From: JABURQ01 sp029243145
Lineage (GTDB): Bacteria > Planctomycetota > Planctomycetia > Planctomycetales > Planctomycetaceae
Assembly: GCA_965660145.1 (NCBI GenBank)
Contig: CBFHYX010000024.1
Span: forward strand, 7,278-71,277
Direction: 5' to 3'
DNA: 64,000 nt
This document shows positions 55,885-64,000 of the stretch, in pieces. Positions within the stretch are counted from its first letter, which is position 1. The number at the start of each line of letters is the position of its first letter. The position numbers and the translations under genes were made by a program. Below the pieces are notes generated by a model that saw nothing but the letters and a program-made list of their open reading frames with translations, did no database searches and was not told where the DNA came from.

Positions 55885-57144
55885 TCACTTCAGCAGCCCG
55901 TCCGTGAAATCGAGGAACCAGTCCCAGTCTTGTTGTTCCAAGCCGTGACCGCCGGTCCGCACGTGATAACCGGTCTGGCCGACAACTCGCGGACTGTTCA
56001 ACGCGGGCATCACGGGAGTCGTGATCGACTTCTTGCCCAGTAATTGAAACACAGACGCCGAATTGATGAGCGACGTGTATTCGCCGTGCGGATCGGCCCA
56101 GAGGTCTTCATCGGCACTGGTCACATAAACGCCCCGTGGCGCAATCAAACCCATCAATTGATGTTGGTCGATGGGCAGTTCATTTTCTCGGCCCGCATAC
56201 TCGGCAAACGGTGGGCAAAACCAATGTGGAAAGCTGCCAGTGATCCGACCGACCGTTTCGCCATAAGACCGACGCGTTAAAGCCGCTCCTCCACATCCTG
56301 AATTATTACTGTAGGCGACGGCGAATCGACTATCTTCAGTGGCAGCCCAGAGTGATGACTTGCCACCTCGTGAGTGACCGACGATGGCCACTTGTTTGGC
56401 ATCAATGGCGTCGATCGTTTCCAGGTAATCAAGAATCCGGCTGGCTCCCCAGCCCCATGCGGAGAGCGAACGCCACGCCTTGTCTTCGGGCGGCTTGCCA
56501 TCTGCAAAGAAAGCGCGGACTCCCTGTTCGTATCCATCTTTCTTATCGGGATCGACATCGGAAGTATGGAATGACGCCGTCGCGTAACCACGTTCGATCA
56601 ACGTCCGCACTGGCCAGAAGGAATCGTGTTCCTCGATCACTTTGTCCATCGAGAGAAAGTAGCGATTGTTAATGTGGATCACGGCCGGGACTGCCTGAAA
56701 TTTTCCGTTGGGAATGAACAATGTAAACGGGTAGGAATAGCTGCGGTCTCCAATCGTGACGGTCGCTTTCATACTGCGACCAGTGGCGGCTCCCTCGAAC
56801 AGGTCTTTCTTTTCTTCGAGAAGTTCATACGTCACCGCATACTCTGTTTCGGGACGATTGCCGTACATCGTGTCGCGGAACAGTTGGAGTAATTCGGGAC
56901 GACGCAAGTTCTTCCAACTCGCAGGATCGGTGATCTTTTGACCGCTCTGAGAAACCAATGCATCAGGCAAGCTGTACTCGGGAATCTTGGCTTCGTCGTA
57001 ATTGAAGTCACCACCGCGAGCTTCAAACTTTTTCAAGACATCGGGCCGTGCCGTCCAGGGTGTCTTCTTCTCCTCAGCTTGTGAATTTGAAACACCGCAC
57101 AATAGAAGAAGAGCCAGCAAGGCTTTTTGAGAGCGTTGTATCAT
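55885..57144 (-). CDS. CE15-like (glucuronoyl esterase-type) alpha/beta hydrolase
   Basis: The 419-residue secreted enzyme (signal MIQRSQKALLALLLLCGVSN) shows the CE15 pattern: AWGWGASRILDYLE, the nucleophile elbow GHSRGGKSSLW (S258, with the Arg and Lys usual for CE15), EDSRFAVAYSNNSGCGGAAL, FPHWFCPPFAEYAGREN, APRGVYVTSADEDLWADPHG and a closing catalytic His in TGGHGLEQQDW. CE15 enzymes hydrolyse ester bonds between glucuronic acid and alcohols, as in lignin-xylan links or similar. It lies 51 bp downstream of the DUF1501 gene and may be the last member of that operon. Confidence 0.85.
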   Translation of the reverse strand: MIQRSQKALLALLLLCGVSNSQAEEKKTPWTARPDVLKKFEARGGDFNYDEAKIPEYSLPDALVSQSGQKITDPASWKNLRRPELLQLFRDTMYGNRPETEYAVTYELLEEKKDLFEGAATGRSMKATVTIGDRSYSYPFTLFIPNGKFQAVPAVIHINNRYFLSMDKVIEEHDSFWPVRTLIERGYATASFHTSDVDPDKKDGYEQGVRAFFADGKPPEDKAWRSLSAWGWGASRILDYLETIDAIDAKQVAIVGHSRGGKSSLWAATEDSRFAVAYSNNSGCGGAALTRRSYGETVGRITGSFPHWFCPPFAEYAGRENELPIDQHQLMGLIAPRGVYVTSADEDLWADPHGEYTSLINSASVFQLLGKKSITTPVMPALNSPRVVGQTGYHVRTGGHGLEQQDWDWFLDFTDGLLK

Positions 57145-57195
57145 GAGAGTCGTATTCCAGATGAATTTATGGTTTTGAATGCGATGAGTTTTTGA

Positions 57196-58596
57196 TTATG
57201 CCAAGATGTCTTTGACGACGTGACCATGCACATCGGTCAAACGAAAATCTCGGCCCGCGTAACGATACGTGAATTGCTCGTGATCATACCCTAACAGATG
57301 TAGTATTGTCGCATGCAGGTCGTGAATCGATGTCGGGTTTTCCACCGCTTTGAAACCAAATTCATCGGTGGCACCATAAACGGTCCCACCTTTGATTCCA
57401 CCACCGGCCAACCACAGCGAAAATCCCCAGTGATTGTGATCGCGGCCTTGCGACGCGCCGCCACCATTTTGTCCTAACTCGACACTCGGCGTCCGCCCGA
57501 ACTCACCCGTGCAGAGAATCAATGTTTCGTCAAACAAACCTCGCGCTTTGAGGTCGGTGATTAACGCGGCCAGTCCCTGATCACATTGATTGGCCACGGT
57601 TCGATGAGCGCCGGCAATATTGCCGTGACTGTCCCACGGCTGCCCACCACCATGCCACGTCTGCACAAAGCGGACTCCACGTTCGACGAGACGACGGGCT
57701 AATAGTAGTTGACGATTCTGCGGTCCATCACCGTACATTTTGATGATGTGTTCCGGTTCCTGCTCGATGTCGAAAGCGTCGGTCGCTTCCATCTGCATGT
57801 TGTACGCCAACTCGAAGGAACGAATTCTCGCGTCGAGTTCGGCTTCTCCCGGTCGTTGTTCCAGATGCCTGCGGTTGAGCGACTGCAACAAATCGAATTG
57901 CGACTTTTGTTCTTGTTGGTTGAGTCGTTCATTATGAACGTAGGCGATGAGCTTTTTGGGATCAGTCTGATTGGTGTCAACGTGAGTTCCTTGATAGACA
58001 CCCGGCAGGAACGCCGACCGCCAATTCCCCGCACCGCCGACAGGAAGTCCTCCCGGACACAATGCGATGAAGCCGGGAAGATTTTTATTTTCGCTTCCCA
58101 TACCCCACGTGAGCCAAGACCCGAAACTCGGGCGCACCAATCGCTGATCGCCGGTGTTCATCAGCATCAGCGACATTTCATGATTCGGTAACTCGGCGTA
58201 CATTGAACGAATGACGGCCATGTCGTCGATATGCTGCGACAAGTGCGGAAACAGATCGCTGACCGGCGTGCCGCTTTCGCCATGCTGCTCGAATTTGAAT
58301 GGCGAGGGGAGCGCTACGCCCGTTTTTCGTTCGGTCTGCAAGTTATCGAACGGCAACATCTGGCCGCCCCGTTTTGTCAATTCGGGCTTGGGATCAAACG
58401 TATCAACCTGAGACATTCCCCCATTCAGGAAGATATGAATCACATGCTTGGCTTTGCCGGGGAAATGCGTGCTCTCCTCACCGGCGAAACTGCTGTCGCC
58501 CATGAGTCCAGCCAACGCGAGGGAGCCGAACCCCATCCCGCTGCGCTGCAGGAATGTGCGTCGATCTAAGGGTTGAGGTTGTTCGAATAATTTCAT
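57196..58596 (-). CDS. DUF1501 domain protein (Tat-exported)
   Basis: The 466-residue protein begins with a twin-arginine signal (LDRRTFLQRSG) followed by a hydrophobic stretch and has the DUF1501 core: HVIHIFLNGGMSQVDTFDPK, RSMYAELPNHEMSLMLMNTG, FIALCPGGLPVGGAGNW, TGEFGRTPSVELGQNGGGAS, GRDHNHWGFSLWLAGGGIKG. DUF1501 resembles alkaline phosphatase-like folds; its function is not known. In planctomycetes it is almost always paired with a DUF1549/DUF1553 cytochrome protein, which here ends 2 bases before its ATG (TGATTATG), indicating translational coupling. Confidence 0.93.
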   Translation of the reverse strand: MKLFEQPQPLDRRTFLQRSGMGFGSLALAGLMGDSSFAGEESTHFPGKAKHVIHIFLNGGMSQVDTFDPKPELTKRGGQMLPFDNLQTERKTGVALPSPFKFEQHGESGTPVSDLFPHLSQHIDDMAVIRSMYAELPNHEMSLMLMNTGDQRLVRPSFGSWLTWGMGSENKNLPGFIALCPGGLPVGGAGNWRSAFLPGVYQGTHVDTNQTDPKKLIAYVHNERLNQQEQKSQFDLLQSLNRRHLEQRPGEAELDARIRSFELAYNMQMEATDAFDIEQEPEHIIKMYGDGPQNRQLLLARRLVERGVRFVQTWHGGGQPWDSHGNIAGAHRTVANQCDQGLAALITDLKARGLFDETLILCTGEFGRTPSVELGQNGGGASQGRDHNHWGFSLWLAGGGIKGGTVYGATDEFGFKAVENPTSIHDLHATILHLLGYDHEQFTYRYAGRDFRLTDVHGHVVKDILA

Positions 58597-58598
58597 AA

Positions 58599-61394
58599 TC
58601 AATCCACAAAGACGAATTCATTGGCCGCCAACAGCACGTGAGCCAGTCGCTGCCAAGGGTTGGTTTTGCTTGTTTCGTTATTGTTGCGCACATAATTCAA
58701 CGCGATTTTCAACTCACGTTCATCTGGCTGACGCGCAAACGTCCGTTGATACAGACGCTTCACCCGTTCTTCATCAGACTCCGCCGAACTGACTTCGGAG
58801 TGAGCGGCTAACTTGGCGGCACGATCCTGAATGAAATCTGAGTTGAGCGCAAACAGAGTCTGTTGCGGAACATTGGTGTCGGGTCGTTTCGCCGTACAAG
58901 CATTGGGATTCGCACTGTCGAAGGTGCTGGCTAAATTGTGGACTATGTCCCGATTCACAAAGGCATACACGCTGCGACGTGGGTTGACCGGATTGGAGAG
59001 ATAATCGAACGGTCGGCCCCGTTGGGCGGGATTCAGTTCACCCGATACCGCTAACATTGAATCACGCATGGCTTCCAATTTCAGTCTGCGTCTTGGCATT
59101 CGCCATAAAAACTTGTTGTCAGGATCGATCATGCGTGCTGTCTTATTCTCAACGGCTCCTTGCTGATAGACGACCGACAACATGATTCGCCGATGCAATT
59201 TTTTCAGCGACCAGCCATCTTCAGCAAATGTCGTGGCAAGGTGATCAAGCAATTCGGGGTGTGTGGGAGGCTGTCCCCGAGTTCCAAAGTTGTCCGGCGT
59301 GCGGACCAGTCCTTTGCCGAAATGATTTCGCCAAACCCAGTTGACAAACACTCGTCGCGTGAGGGGATTGTCGGGGTCGACAATCGAACGTGCGAGGCCA
59401 AGCCGACGTTTCCCATCGGGGAACTGTTCCAATTCACCTGTCGATAACGCGGTCAGAAAGTGAGCTTCAACAGTCTCTCCGCGACTGACGGGGCTACCCC
59501 GCCGGAAGATATAAAAATCGTCTGTTTGCTGATCCTCTTTCAATGCCATTGCGCGGGGGGGTGAACCGGGAGAAGACAAATGCAGATTATGGATTTGATT
59601 GGCACGGCCATTTAAGCTGTCGCGAATGGAACGATTCAATTCTCTCGCAGCCGCTTTTTCGTCCATCGATGTCGGCGTCCCCGGTTTGTAAAGATGCGTA
59701 CGGAGTTGACGATTGATGGGACTGTTCACATCGGCGTGCCGAGCATCCTCATCGGGGATCACTTCAGCTCCTGGCACGGCTTCTTTCACCGTTTCCTGTA
59801 ATAGCTTCAACCATTGCTGATGAACGTCGGCAAACAGAGTTCCGTACGCTTCGGCAACATCGAGCATCGACTTCGGCTGCTTAGATTTGATCGCTCCAAT
59901 CACTCTTGGGTTCCATCGCGGAGCCGCCGCACCGAGAGATTGTGGAGCCGCCCACTTGGTGGGATCACCATTTTCGTCAGTCATCTTCTGGAGACTTTCC
60001 AAACTCCGTTTTTCGAATTCTTCTGCCTTGAGTGCCGATAATTGATGCCAGGCTCCGAAAACCGGATCGGTTGCATCGAATTGTTTCAGATACTTTCGCC
60101 AGGCTTCCAAGACACGAGGACGTAAATCGTCCGTCCGGTAAGAGAGAAAGACTGACGCCAAATCTTGCTCGGGAATACCCTTCGCAAGTTCCTTGAGGTA
60201 CAGCCCCACCTGCATTTTCAATCGTCCGCGCATCACGGCATTCTGCTCGCGAGCCATGTCATCATAAGCGGCCTGCCGATCAGCAAGATCGGCCTGATAC
60301 TTCTGATACGCGGGTGTTGACTCGGGTGTTCCCACGACCGGTAACAATTGTGGAGACTCGCTACTAGCGAGAGTTGCGTAGAGCGAATAATAATCGCTGG
60401 TCGGAATGGGATCGTATTTGTGGTCGTGACAACGGGCGCAGGCAACCGTTAATCCCAACATGCCGCGCGAGACGACATCGATCTGGTCGTCGATGGTGTC
60501 GTGAGGGTTTCGGAACTGCATGCCGACGGTCAAAAATCCCAATCCTGCGAGTGCGGGATCATTGGCCGGTAAGCCAAGTTGATCGGCGGCCAATTGTTCC
60601 ACGACAAACTGATTGTAAGGAGTATCGGCATTCAACGTGCGAATCACGTAATCGCGGTATGTGTATGAGAAAGGGAACTTGGTAAAGCCGATGGCGGCTC
60701 CACCATGCGTGTCGGCGTAACGGGCGATGTCGAGCCAGTGTCGTCCCCAGCGTTCGCCGTAATGGGGAGAAGCCAGTAAGCGATCGATCACTTTTTCAAA
60801 GGCGTTCGGCGATTCATCGTTGACAAAGTTTTGGACCTCTTCCCAAGTGGGAGGCAAACCAATCAAATCGAACGTCGCCCGTCGTATCAATTGCTGCTTG
60901 GTAATACGCGGAGTCAATGACAGCCCCTGCGATTTTAATTTTGCCAGTACGAAGCGATCAATGTCGGTCTTCGCGGCAGGATAATCGGGCGGTGATTCCG
61001 GTTTCTGAATTGGTTCGAACGCCCAATGACCTGCGTAGTTCGCTCCTTCACTGACCCATTGTTTGAGCAACTGAATCTGTGCCGGTGTCAGCGCCTTTCC
61101 CGACTCGGGTGGCGGCATCTTTGTGAATTCGTCCGTCGACAGAATCCGTTTGATCAATTCGCTCTCGGTTGGTTTGCCCGCGACAATGGCTTTGGTTTTA
61201 GCAGCGTCTTCCAGATCGAGACGCAATTCCCCTTCGCGTTTGTCGGCATCCGGTCCGTGACAATGCAGGCAATTCTCAGCCAGAATCGGTCGAATCTGTG
61301 CGTTGAAATCGATTTCGTCTGCGCATAACCCCTCACCTATTGAGAGAATGCTCGCGACAACAAGACTGGTAATAACGCAACAAAGTTTTTTCAT
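58599..61394 (-). CDS. Planctomycete cytochrome C/DUF1549/DUF1553 protein
   Basis: The 931-residue exported protein starts at the ATG 61394 with a signal segment (MKKLCCVITSLVVASILSIG). A planctomycete cytochrome C domain follows, with the heme motif C42-L-H-C45-H46, then PSCyt2/DUF1549 (IDRFVLAKLKSQGLSLTPRI, RRATFDLIGLPPTWEEVQNF, YGERWGRHWLDIARYADTHG, and a second CARCHDHKYDPIPTSDYYSL), and C-terminal PSD1/DUF1553 (NPLTRRVFVNWVWRNHFGKG, WSLKKLHRRIMLSVVYQQ). It is likely periplasmic with a redox role on a polymer or surface substrate; the true activity is unknown. It is operonic with the DUF1501 gene. Confidence 0.94.
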   Translation of the reverse strand: MKKLCCVITSLVVASILSIGEGLCADEIDFNAQIRPILAENCLHCHGPDADKREGELRLDLEDAAKTKAIVAGKPTESELIKRILSTDEFTKMPPPESGKALTPAQIQLLKQWVSEGANYAGHWAFEPIQKPESPPDYPAAKTDIDRFVLAKLKSQGLSLTPRITKQQLIRRATFDLIGLPPTWEEVQNFVNDESPNAFEKVIDRLLASPHYGERWGRHWLDIARYADTHGGAAIGFTKFPFSYTYRDYVIRTLNADTPYNQFVVEQLAADQLGLPANDPALAGLGFLTVGMQFRNPHDTIDDQIDVVSRGMLGLTVACARCHDHKYDPIPTSDYYSLYATLASSESPQLLPVVGTPESTPAYQKYQADLADRQAAYDDMAREQNAVMRGRLKMQVGLYLKELAKGIPEQDLASVFLSYRTDDLRPRVLEAWRKYLKQFDATDPVFGAWHQLSALKAEEFEKRSLESLQKMTDENGDPTKWAAPQSLGAAAPRWNPRVIGAIKSKQPKSMLDVAEAYGTLFADVHQQWLKLLQETVKEAVPGAEVIPDEDARHADVNSPINRQLRTHLYKPGTPTSMDEKAAARELNRSIRDSLNGRANQIHNLHLSSPGSPPRAMALKEDQQTDDFYIFRRGSPVSRGETVEAHFLTALSTGELEQFPDGKRRLGLARSIVDPDNPLTRRVFVNWVWRNHFGKGLVRTPDNFGTRGQPPTHPELLDHLATTFAEDGWSLKKLHRRIMLSVVYQQGAVENKTARMIDPDNKFLWRMPRRRLKLEAMRDSMLAVSGELNPAQRGRPFDYLSNPVNPRRSVYAFVNRDIVHNLASTFDSANPNACTAKRPDTNVPQQTLFALNSDFIQDRAAKLAAHSEVSSAESDEERVKRLYQRTFARQPDERELKIALNYVRNNNETSKTNPWQRLAHVLLAANEFVFVD

Positions 61395-61440
61395 GCGTCC
61401 ATCGTAACGGCAACACACTGCGAAACTCAATAACGTATTG

Positions 61441-62691
61441 CTAGATGCTTTCTTCAGGGGATCTGCTGACATCCTTATTGGAAAGATGAGCGACTGACTC
61501 TTTCGAACAGATCACTTTAATCGCATAGCCAATAAAAAGTAAGATGCCTAAAACGATGCCTAAAATAGCAAATCCGGCCGTCCACAGCATTCGAGTAGGC
61601 GCTGAAACCAATGTGGCAAACTCCTCTTCTTCATCGGCAACCGGTTCGGGGTCGGCGTAATAAACTTCGGCATATTTCTGTTCGACATTGAGTCCCTCGG
61701 CAATCCATTTCCGTTCGTTCGCGAACACCTCAGTGGCCCATTTGTCGGCTGATTTTAGTTCTTCCTGAAAGCGTTTTTCCAGTTCTGGAAATTCCAAATC
61801 GCTACTTGCTTTGGGAGAATAAATAGAACTGGCAGCGTATAATGCCATCTTGTGATACTTTTCTTTCATCTCCTCGTCCTCGACGCCATAACTGGCTTTG
61901 AGGAAAGCGCGGCTCGCCAAGTGGCGATTGGAATCCCTTTCTTCTCCATGAAAGAACAGGTCTCCCAAGCATTCCAACAAAATTGGAGAGTCGTGATTTC
62001 CGAACCGCATCATTCCGAGCACACGCTTGATCGCTTTTTTAACCTCTGCATCCTGTTTTTTCTTGAGTTCAGGATCTTTGGAATCAGAGTTCTGAGGAGT
62101 CTCCAACGAGAGTTGAGAAAATAGAAATTGAGTGAAGCCGACGGCGTCCCCATAACCCTCTCGATGGCTCTCTCCGTCCAATGGCAACATTAATCCTTCA
62201 TCCGTCGTTTTTGACAACACATACTCGACGACATACTTCTGATACCGCTCTCTGCCAAAGTGGGCATCGGGGTTGATGGCGATGGCTTTGTCGATGTATT
62301 TGACGCCTCGTTCTAAATCACCATTGTGAATATAAAACGTGCCGAGATTGGCGAGAGTTTCATACCGGTCGGGATCACGGCTTTCCATTCCTTCCATCAC
62401 TTCGATGGCTTTCGCGGTCTGTCCGGTTTTCTCGTAAGCGACTGCCAGATCGTCGTAAGGAGCTAAAGAGTCGGGATATTTCTCAATCACGGCAAGTTTT
62501 TGTTCGATGCGCCATTCGTAGAACTCGGGCGAATGTCGGAGAAATCCACCCGTGATCAACGCCAGCGCATCGGGGAACGCTTTCTCTTCCATGCTGCGAG
62601 TGTCACTGTCCCACAAACAGGCAGTCAGCAATGATGCATTCAGCAGCAATACTAAGACCAGCAACAGCCGAGACGAGGATTTGACAAGCAT
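61441..62691 (-). CDS. TPR-repeat lipoprotein with C-terminal membrane helix
   Basis: The ATG at 62691 has GGGAGG upstream and starts a lipoprotein-like signal (LLVLVLLLNASLLTAC, Cys 25). Two TPR motifs follow (APYDDLAVAYEKTGQTAKAI and ETLANLGTFYIHNGDLERGV), then a helical region, and a second hydrophobic helix near residues 365-390 (MLWTAGFAILGIVLGILLFI), leaving a short tail. Both ends thus anchor in a membrane, which is unusual for a lipoprotein; if Cys25 is not lipidated it is a two-pass protein. It lies 46 bp upstream of the cytochrome gene on the same strand and may lead that operon. Function unknown. Confidence 0.78.
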   Translation of the reverse strand: MLVKSSSRLLLVLVLLLNASLLTACLWDSDTRSMEEKAFPDALALITGGFLRHSPEFYEWRIEQKLAVIEKYPDSLAPYDDLAVAYEKTGQTAKAIEVMEGMESRDPDRYETLANLGTFYIHNGDLERGVKYIDKAIAINPDAHFGRERYQKYVVEYVLSKTTDEGLMLPLDGESHREGYGDAVGFTQFLFSQLSLETPQNSDSKDPELKKKQDAEVKKAIKRVLGMMRFGNHDSPILLECLGDLFFHGEERDSNRHLASRAFLKASYGVEDEEMKEKYHKMALYAASSIYSPKASSDLEFPELEKRFQEELKSADKWATEVFANERKWIAEGLNVEQKYAEVYYADPEPVADEEEEFATLVSAPTRMLWTAGFAILGIVLGILLFIGYAIKVICSKESVAHLSNKDVSRSPEESI

Positions 62692-62811
62692 GGCATAAGC
62701 CTCCCGAGACAGGAATGACAGGTTCTTTATTGTCCCTGCTCCCATTCACGCTGTCAAATATTTCTTATCAGCGAACTCAGCGGTTGAAAATAATCGCCAG
62801 TAGTTTCGTAG

Positions 62812-62833
62812 GCTGGGACTCGTCCCAGCTTTT
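62812..62833 (+). terminator. Short hairpin with T run (possible terminator or repeat unit)
   Basis: GCTGGGAC (62812-62819), TC loop, GTCCCAGC (62822-62829) then TTTT. No gene ends just upstream on the plus strand, so this may be a dispersed repeat rather than a functional terminator. Confidence 0.35.
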
Positions 62834-63165
62834 ATGGTTTGGGTACTTGGTTGGACTGTTGGCCTCTTACGCCACCCCGCTTGACGAGCACGGTGCTACC
62901 CAATTTGTTTTCCTCTGCGCCGCCGCGCCTCTGCGTGAGGCAAATTCTCACACTGGCGGACAAGCCGACCAGTGCCACCCATTTTTTTATCTGGGGCCGT
63001 GCTCGCATTCCGAAATACGAAGACGGCTCGGGAATTCAAAGTCCAGTCTTCTTTGCAAACTTTGAAGAGCCCCAGCCACACATCAAAATCGCTCATGCCG
63101 ACAACAACGCGTACACTTTCTCAATTTATCCGAGACATCTGCGTGATCCGGGGTTCTCTTCATGA

Positions 63166-63231
63166 TGGCCACAAGAAGCACAAGAAATCACAAAGAGTTT
63201 TTTTCGTGTCTCTTCGTGTTTTTTGTGGCTG
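63166..63231. repeat. CACAAA-type inverted repeat pair without a gene
   Basis: The left arm (TGGCCACAAGAAGCACAAGA, then AATCACAAAGA) is followed almost directly by the right arm (TTCGTGTCTCTTCGTG, then TTTTTTGTGGCTGA). The arms match those flanking the GxxExxY gene at 2395-2424 and 2848-2876, but only a T-rich stretch lies between. Confidence 0.6.
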
Positions 63232-63327
63232 AGTATTTCCACAAGAAGATGTGGACCCTGACTCCCGTAAAGCGTCGACGTGTTCGTCAGCTCCTGAATT
63301 GCCATTTCGGGATGAACATCGAATCGA

Positions 63328-63439
63328 GTTGTCGGGTTACGACTCGCTTTGCTCGGCTAACCCGACCTACGGCTATGCGTCAAAAAAATGATCGTTCAAA
63401 CTCATCTTGCCAAACGCGGTCTACCAGAGTTAGCGTTCG
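63328..63439. repeat. Composite intergenic repeat, copy 2 (partner at 14755-14868)
   Basis: It opens GTTGTCGGGTTACGACTCGC, includes GGCTAACCCGACCTACGG and TGCGTCAAA, and ends CGGTCTACCAGAGTTAGCG, the same order as copy 1 with substitutions and small indels. Confidence 0.8.
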
Positions 63440-63927
63440 TGGTTCGCCGACAGGCGACTCGATCTTTGGCAATTTGAACGTCATGACAACGCGTAGACCC
63501 CCGCGGCTTTCGCCGCAGGGCTATCAGGAAAACTCGCCCTGATAACATAGCCCCACTGCGCAAGCAGTTGGGGCCGGTTCAGGTGTTATTGCGTGTCGAG
63601 GGTCATCTGTACGAGCCCGCGGAGCTTGCGCTCCACGGCTATGCTATGCCTCTTATGCCTTCGGCACCCCGTTTGGCGAGCAAACGGAGCCACTCGGCTT
63701 CCTATCTCTTCATGCTCTCACCGCAACGCGGGGTGAGCATGCGCATTGGAGGCTCAATCAACGAATCGTGTGTTGAAGAATGACGACCTCTGCAACGTGA
63801 AATCGGAAGCGATTTCGTGTGGCGAAGAAGATTCGTCCCGACAAAAAGTAATTTCTCTTCTAAGCGAAGCAATCAACGCAAGCCGATGGGTGCCAACAGC
63901 TTGCTCAAGGGTATGGAAGATATGGAA

Positions 63928-64000
63928 TCAAGATTCGGCAACATTTGGGGCAAGATTTGGTCAAGATTCGGTCGAGGTGTGTCCCCCATTCACCGAATCT
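63928..64000. repeat. Hairpin element with direct and inverted word, copy 2 (cut by window end)
   Basis: The word TCAAGATTCGG occurs at 63928-63938 and 63961-63971, and its reverse complement begins at 63993 and runs off the window. A near-copy GCAAGATTTGG lies between. With T63972/A63992 paired, the loop is 19 nt (63973-63991) and contains GGTGTGTC. A TTGCTCAAGGGTATGG lead at 63901-63916 matches TTGCTCAAGAGTATGG at 15110-15125. Confidence 0.65.

Larger units (their letters stand above)
62692..63927. repeat. Repeat-rich intergenic region
   Basis: No gene is supported; short frames here read through repeats. Units seen: an 8-bp GCTGGGAC hairpin with TC loop and TTTT (62812-62833), a GCCGCGCCTCTGCGTGAGGC unit (about 62921-62940), the empty CACAAA inverted-repeat pair (63166-63231), composite repeat copy 2 (63328-63439), and GC-rich hairpins near 63500-63575 (CCGCGG...CCGCAGG, CCCCACTGC...GCAGTTGGGG). 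The content parallels 14216-15322. Confidence 0.65.

Noticed and set aside
63162..63783. Short frames at the right end of the window
   Set aside because: They read through CACAAA, TAACCCGAC and GC-rich hairpin repeats; composition follows the repeats, not a protein.
63900..64000. Clustered direct repeats resembling a CRISPR start
   Set aside because: The repeated words are 11 nt, spacing is irregular (22 nt between starts of some, 11 for others), an inverted copy follows, and there are no cas genes.
1..64000. tRNA or rRNA genes
   Set aside because: Scanning by eye for the T-loop GGTTCRANNCC and acceptor stems gave no convincing cloverleaf; a covariance search was not possible.

Overview
The window looks like chromosomal DNA from a Planctomycetota bacterium of the Gimesia/Rubinisphaera type. 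The support is the mix of lineage-typical families: a planctomycete cytochrome/DUF1549/DUF1553 protein paired with a DUF1501 Tat-secreted protein, a sulfatase, a CE15-like esterase, an excisionase-type HTH fused to a receiver domain, a prenyltransferase-repeat membrane protein, a DUF1570 protein, and a GltB/GltD pair. Most genes are housekeeping, metabolic or secreted proteins. I recognise no tRNA, rRNA, prophage or CRISPR array.

Layout. 1-2.4 kb: the 3' end of a 2-keto-4-pentenoate hydratase-like gene, an AhpD-like gene, a thioesterase stub and a ComM-type AAA+ ATPase that has lost its 5' third. 2.4-10.4 kb: a GxxExxY protein inside inverted repeats, an alpha/beta hydrolase, remnants of a CorC/HlyC protein and a VOC protein, a secreted protein, a coiled-coil protein with a PD-(D/E)XK-like domain, a secreted MBL-fold hydrolase and an AI-2E family permease. 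10.6-13.6 kb: tdh and kbl (threonine to glycine) and a VOC protein. 13.6-15.6 kb: a long repeat-rich intergenic region. 15.7-22.9 kb (minus strand): an HTH-receiver protein, Smc and a FlgI-like HEAT lipoprotein. 23.2-26.5 kb: a Feo operon (feoA-feoA-feoB-Cys-rich membrane protein) behind a palindromic Fur-like box. 26.5-36.7 kb: a YHS/TRASH secreted protein, a DegT aminotransferase, TPR, prenyltransferase-fold and metallopeptidase proteins, a sulfatase and a fasciclin protein. 36.9-45.3 kb: purM, an ABC-2 permease, a type 5 uracil-DNA glycosylase, an AroD/AroE-like fusion lacking key residues, a CehA-like metallohydrolase, an interrupted membrane-protein gene and a QueD-like protein. 45.4-47.8 kb: a truncated Ser/Thr kinase abutting a 5'-truncated glycosyltransferase-sulfotransferase. 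47.8-55.1 kb: gltD and gltB with a LysR regulator upstream. 55.3-62.7 kb: a gene with in-frame stops, a CE15-like esterase, DUF1501, the planctomycete cytochrome protein and a TPR lipoprotein. 62.7-64 kb: a second repeat-rich region.

Two patterns stand out. First, there is much gene debris: four abrupt gene-to-gene junctions (about 755-1519, 4480, 15353 and 46470), and three otherwise intact frames carrying four in-frame stops, all of which one C-to-T change could explain. Second, the intergenic regions carry several families of short palindromic or inverted repeats. One is a hairpin whose stem word differs between copies while its 19-nt loop is partly kept. Another is an inverted-repeat pair found once around the GxxExxY gene and once with nothing between the arms. 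Every functional call rests on reading motifs by eye; no database search was run.
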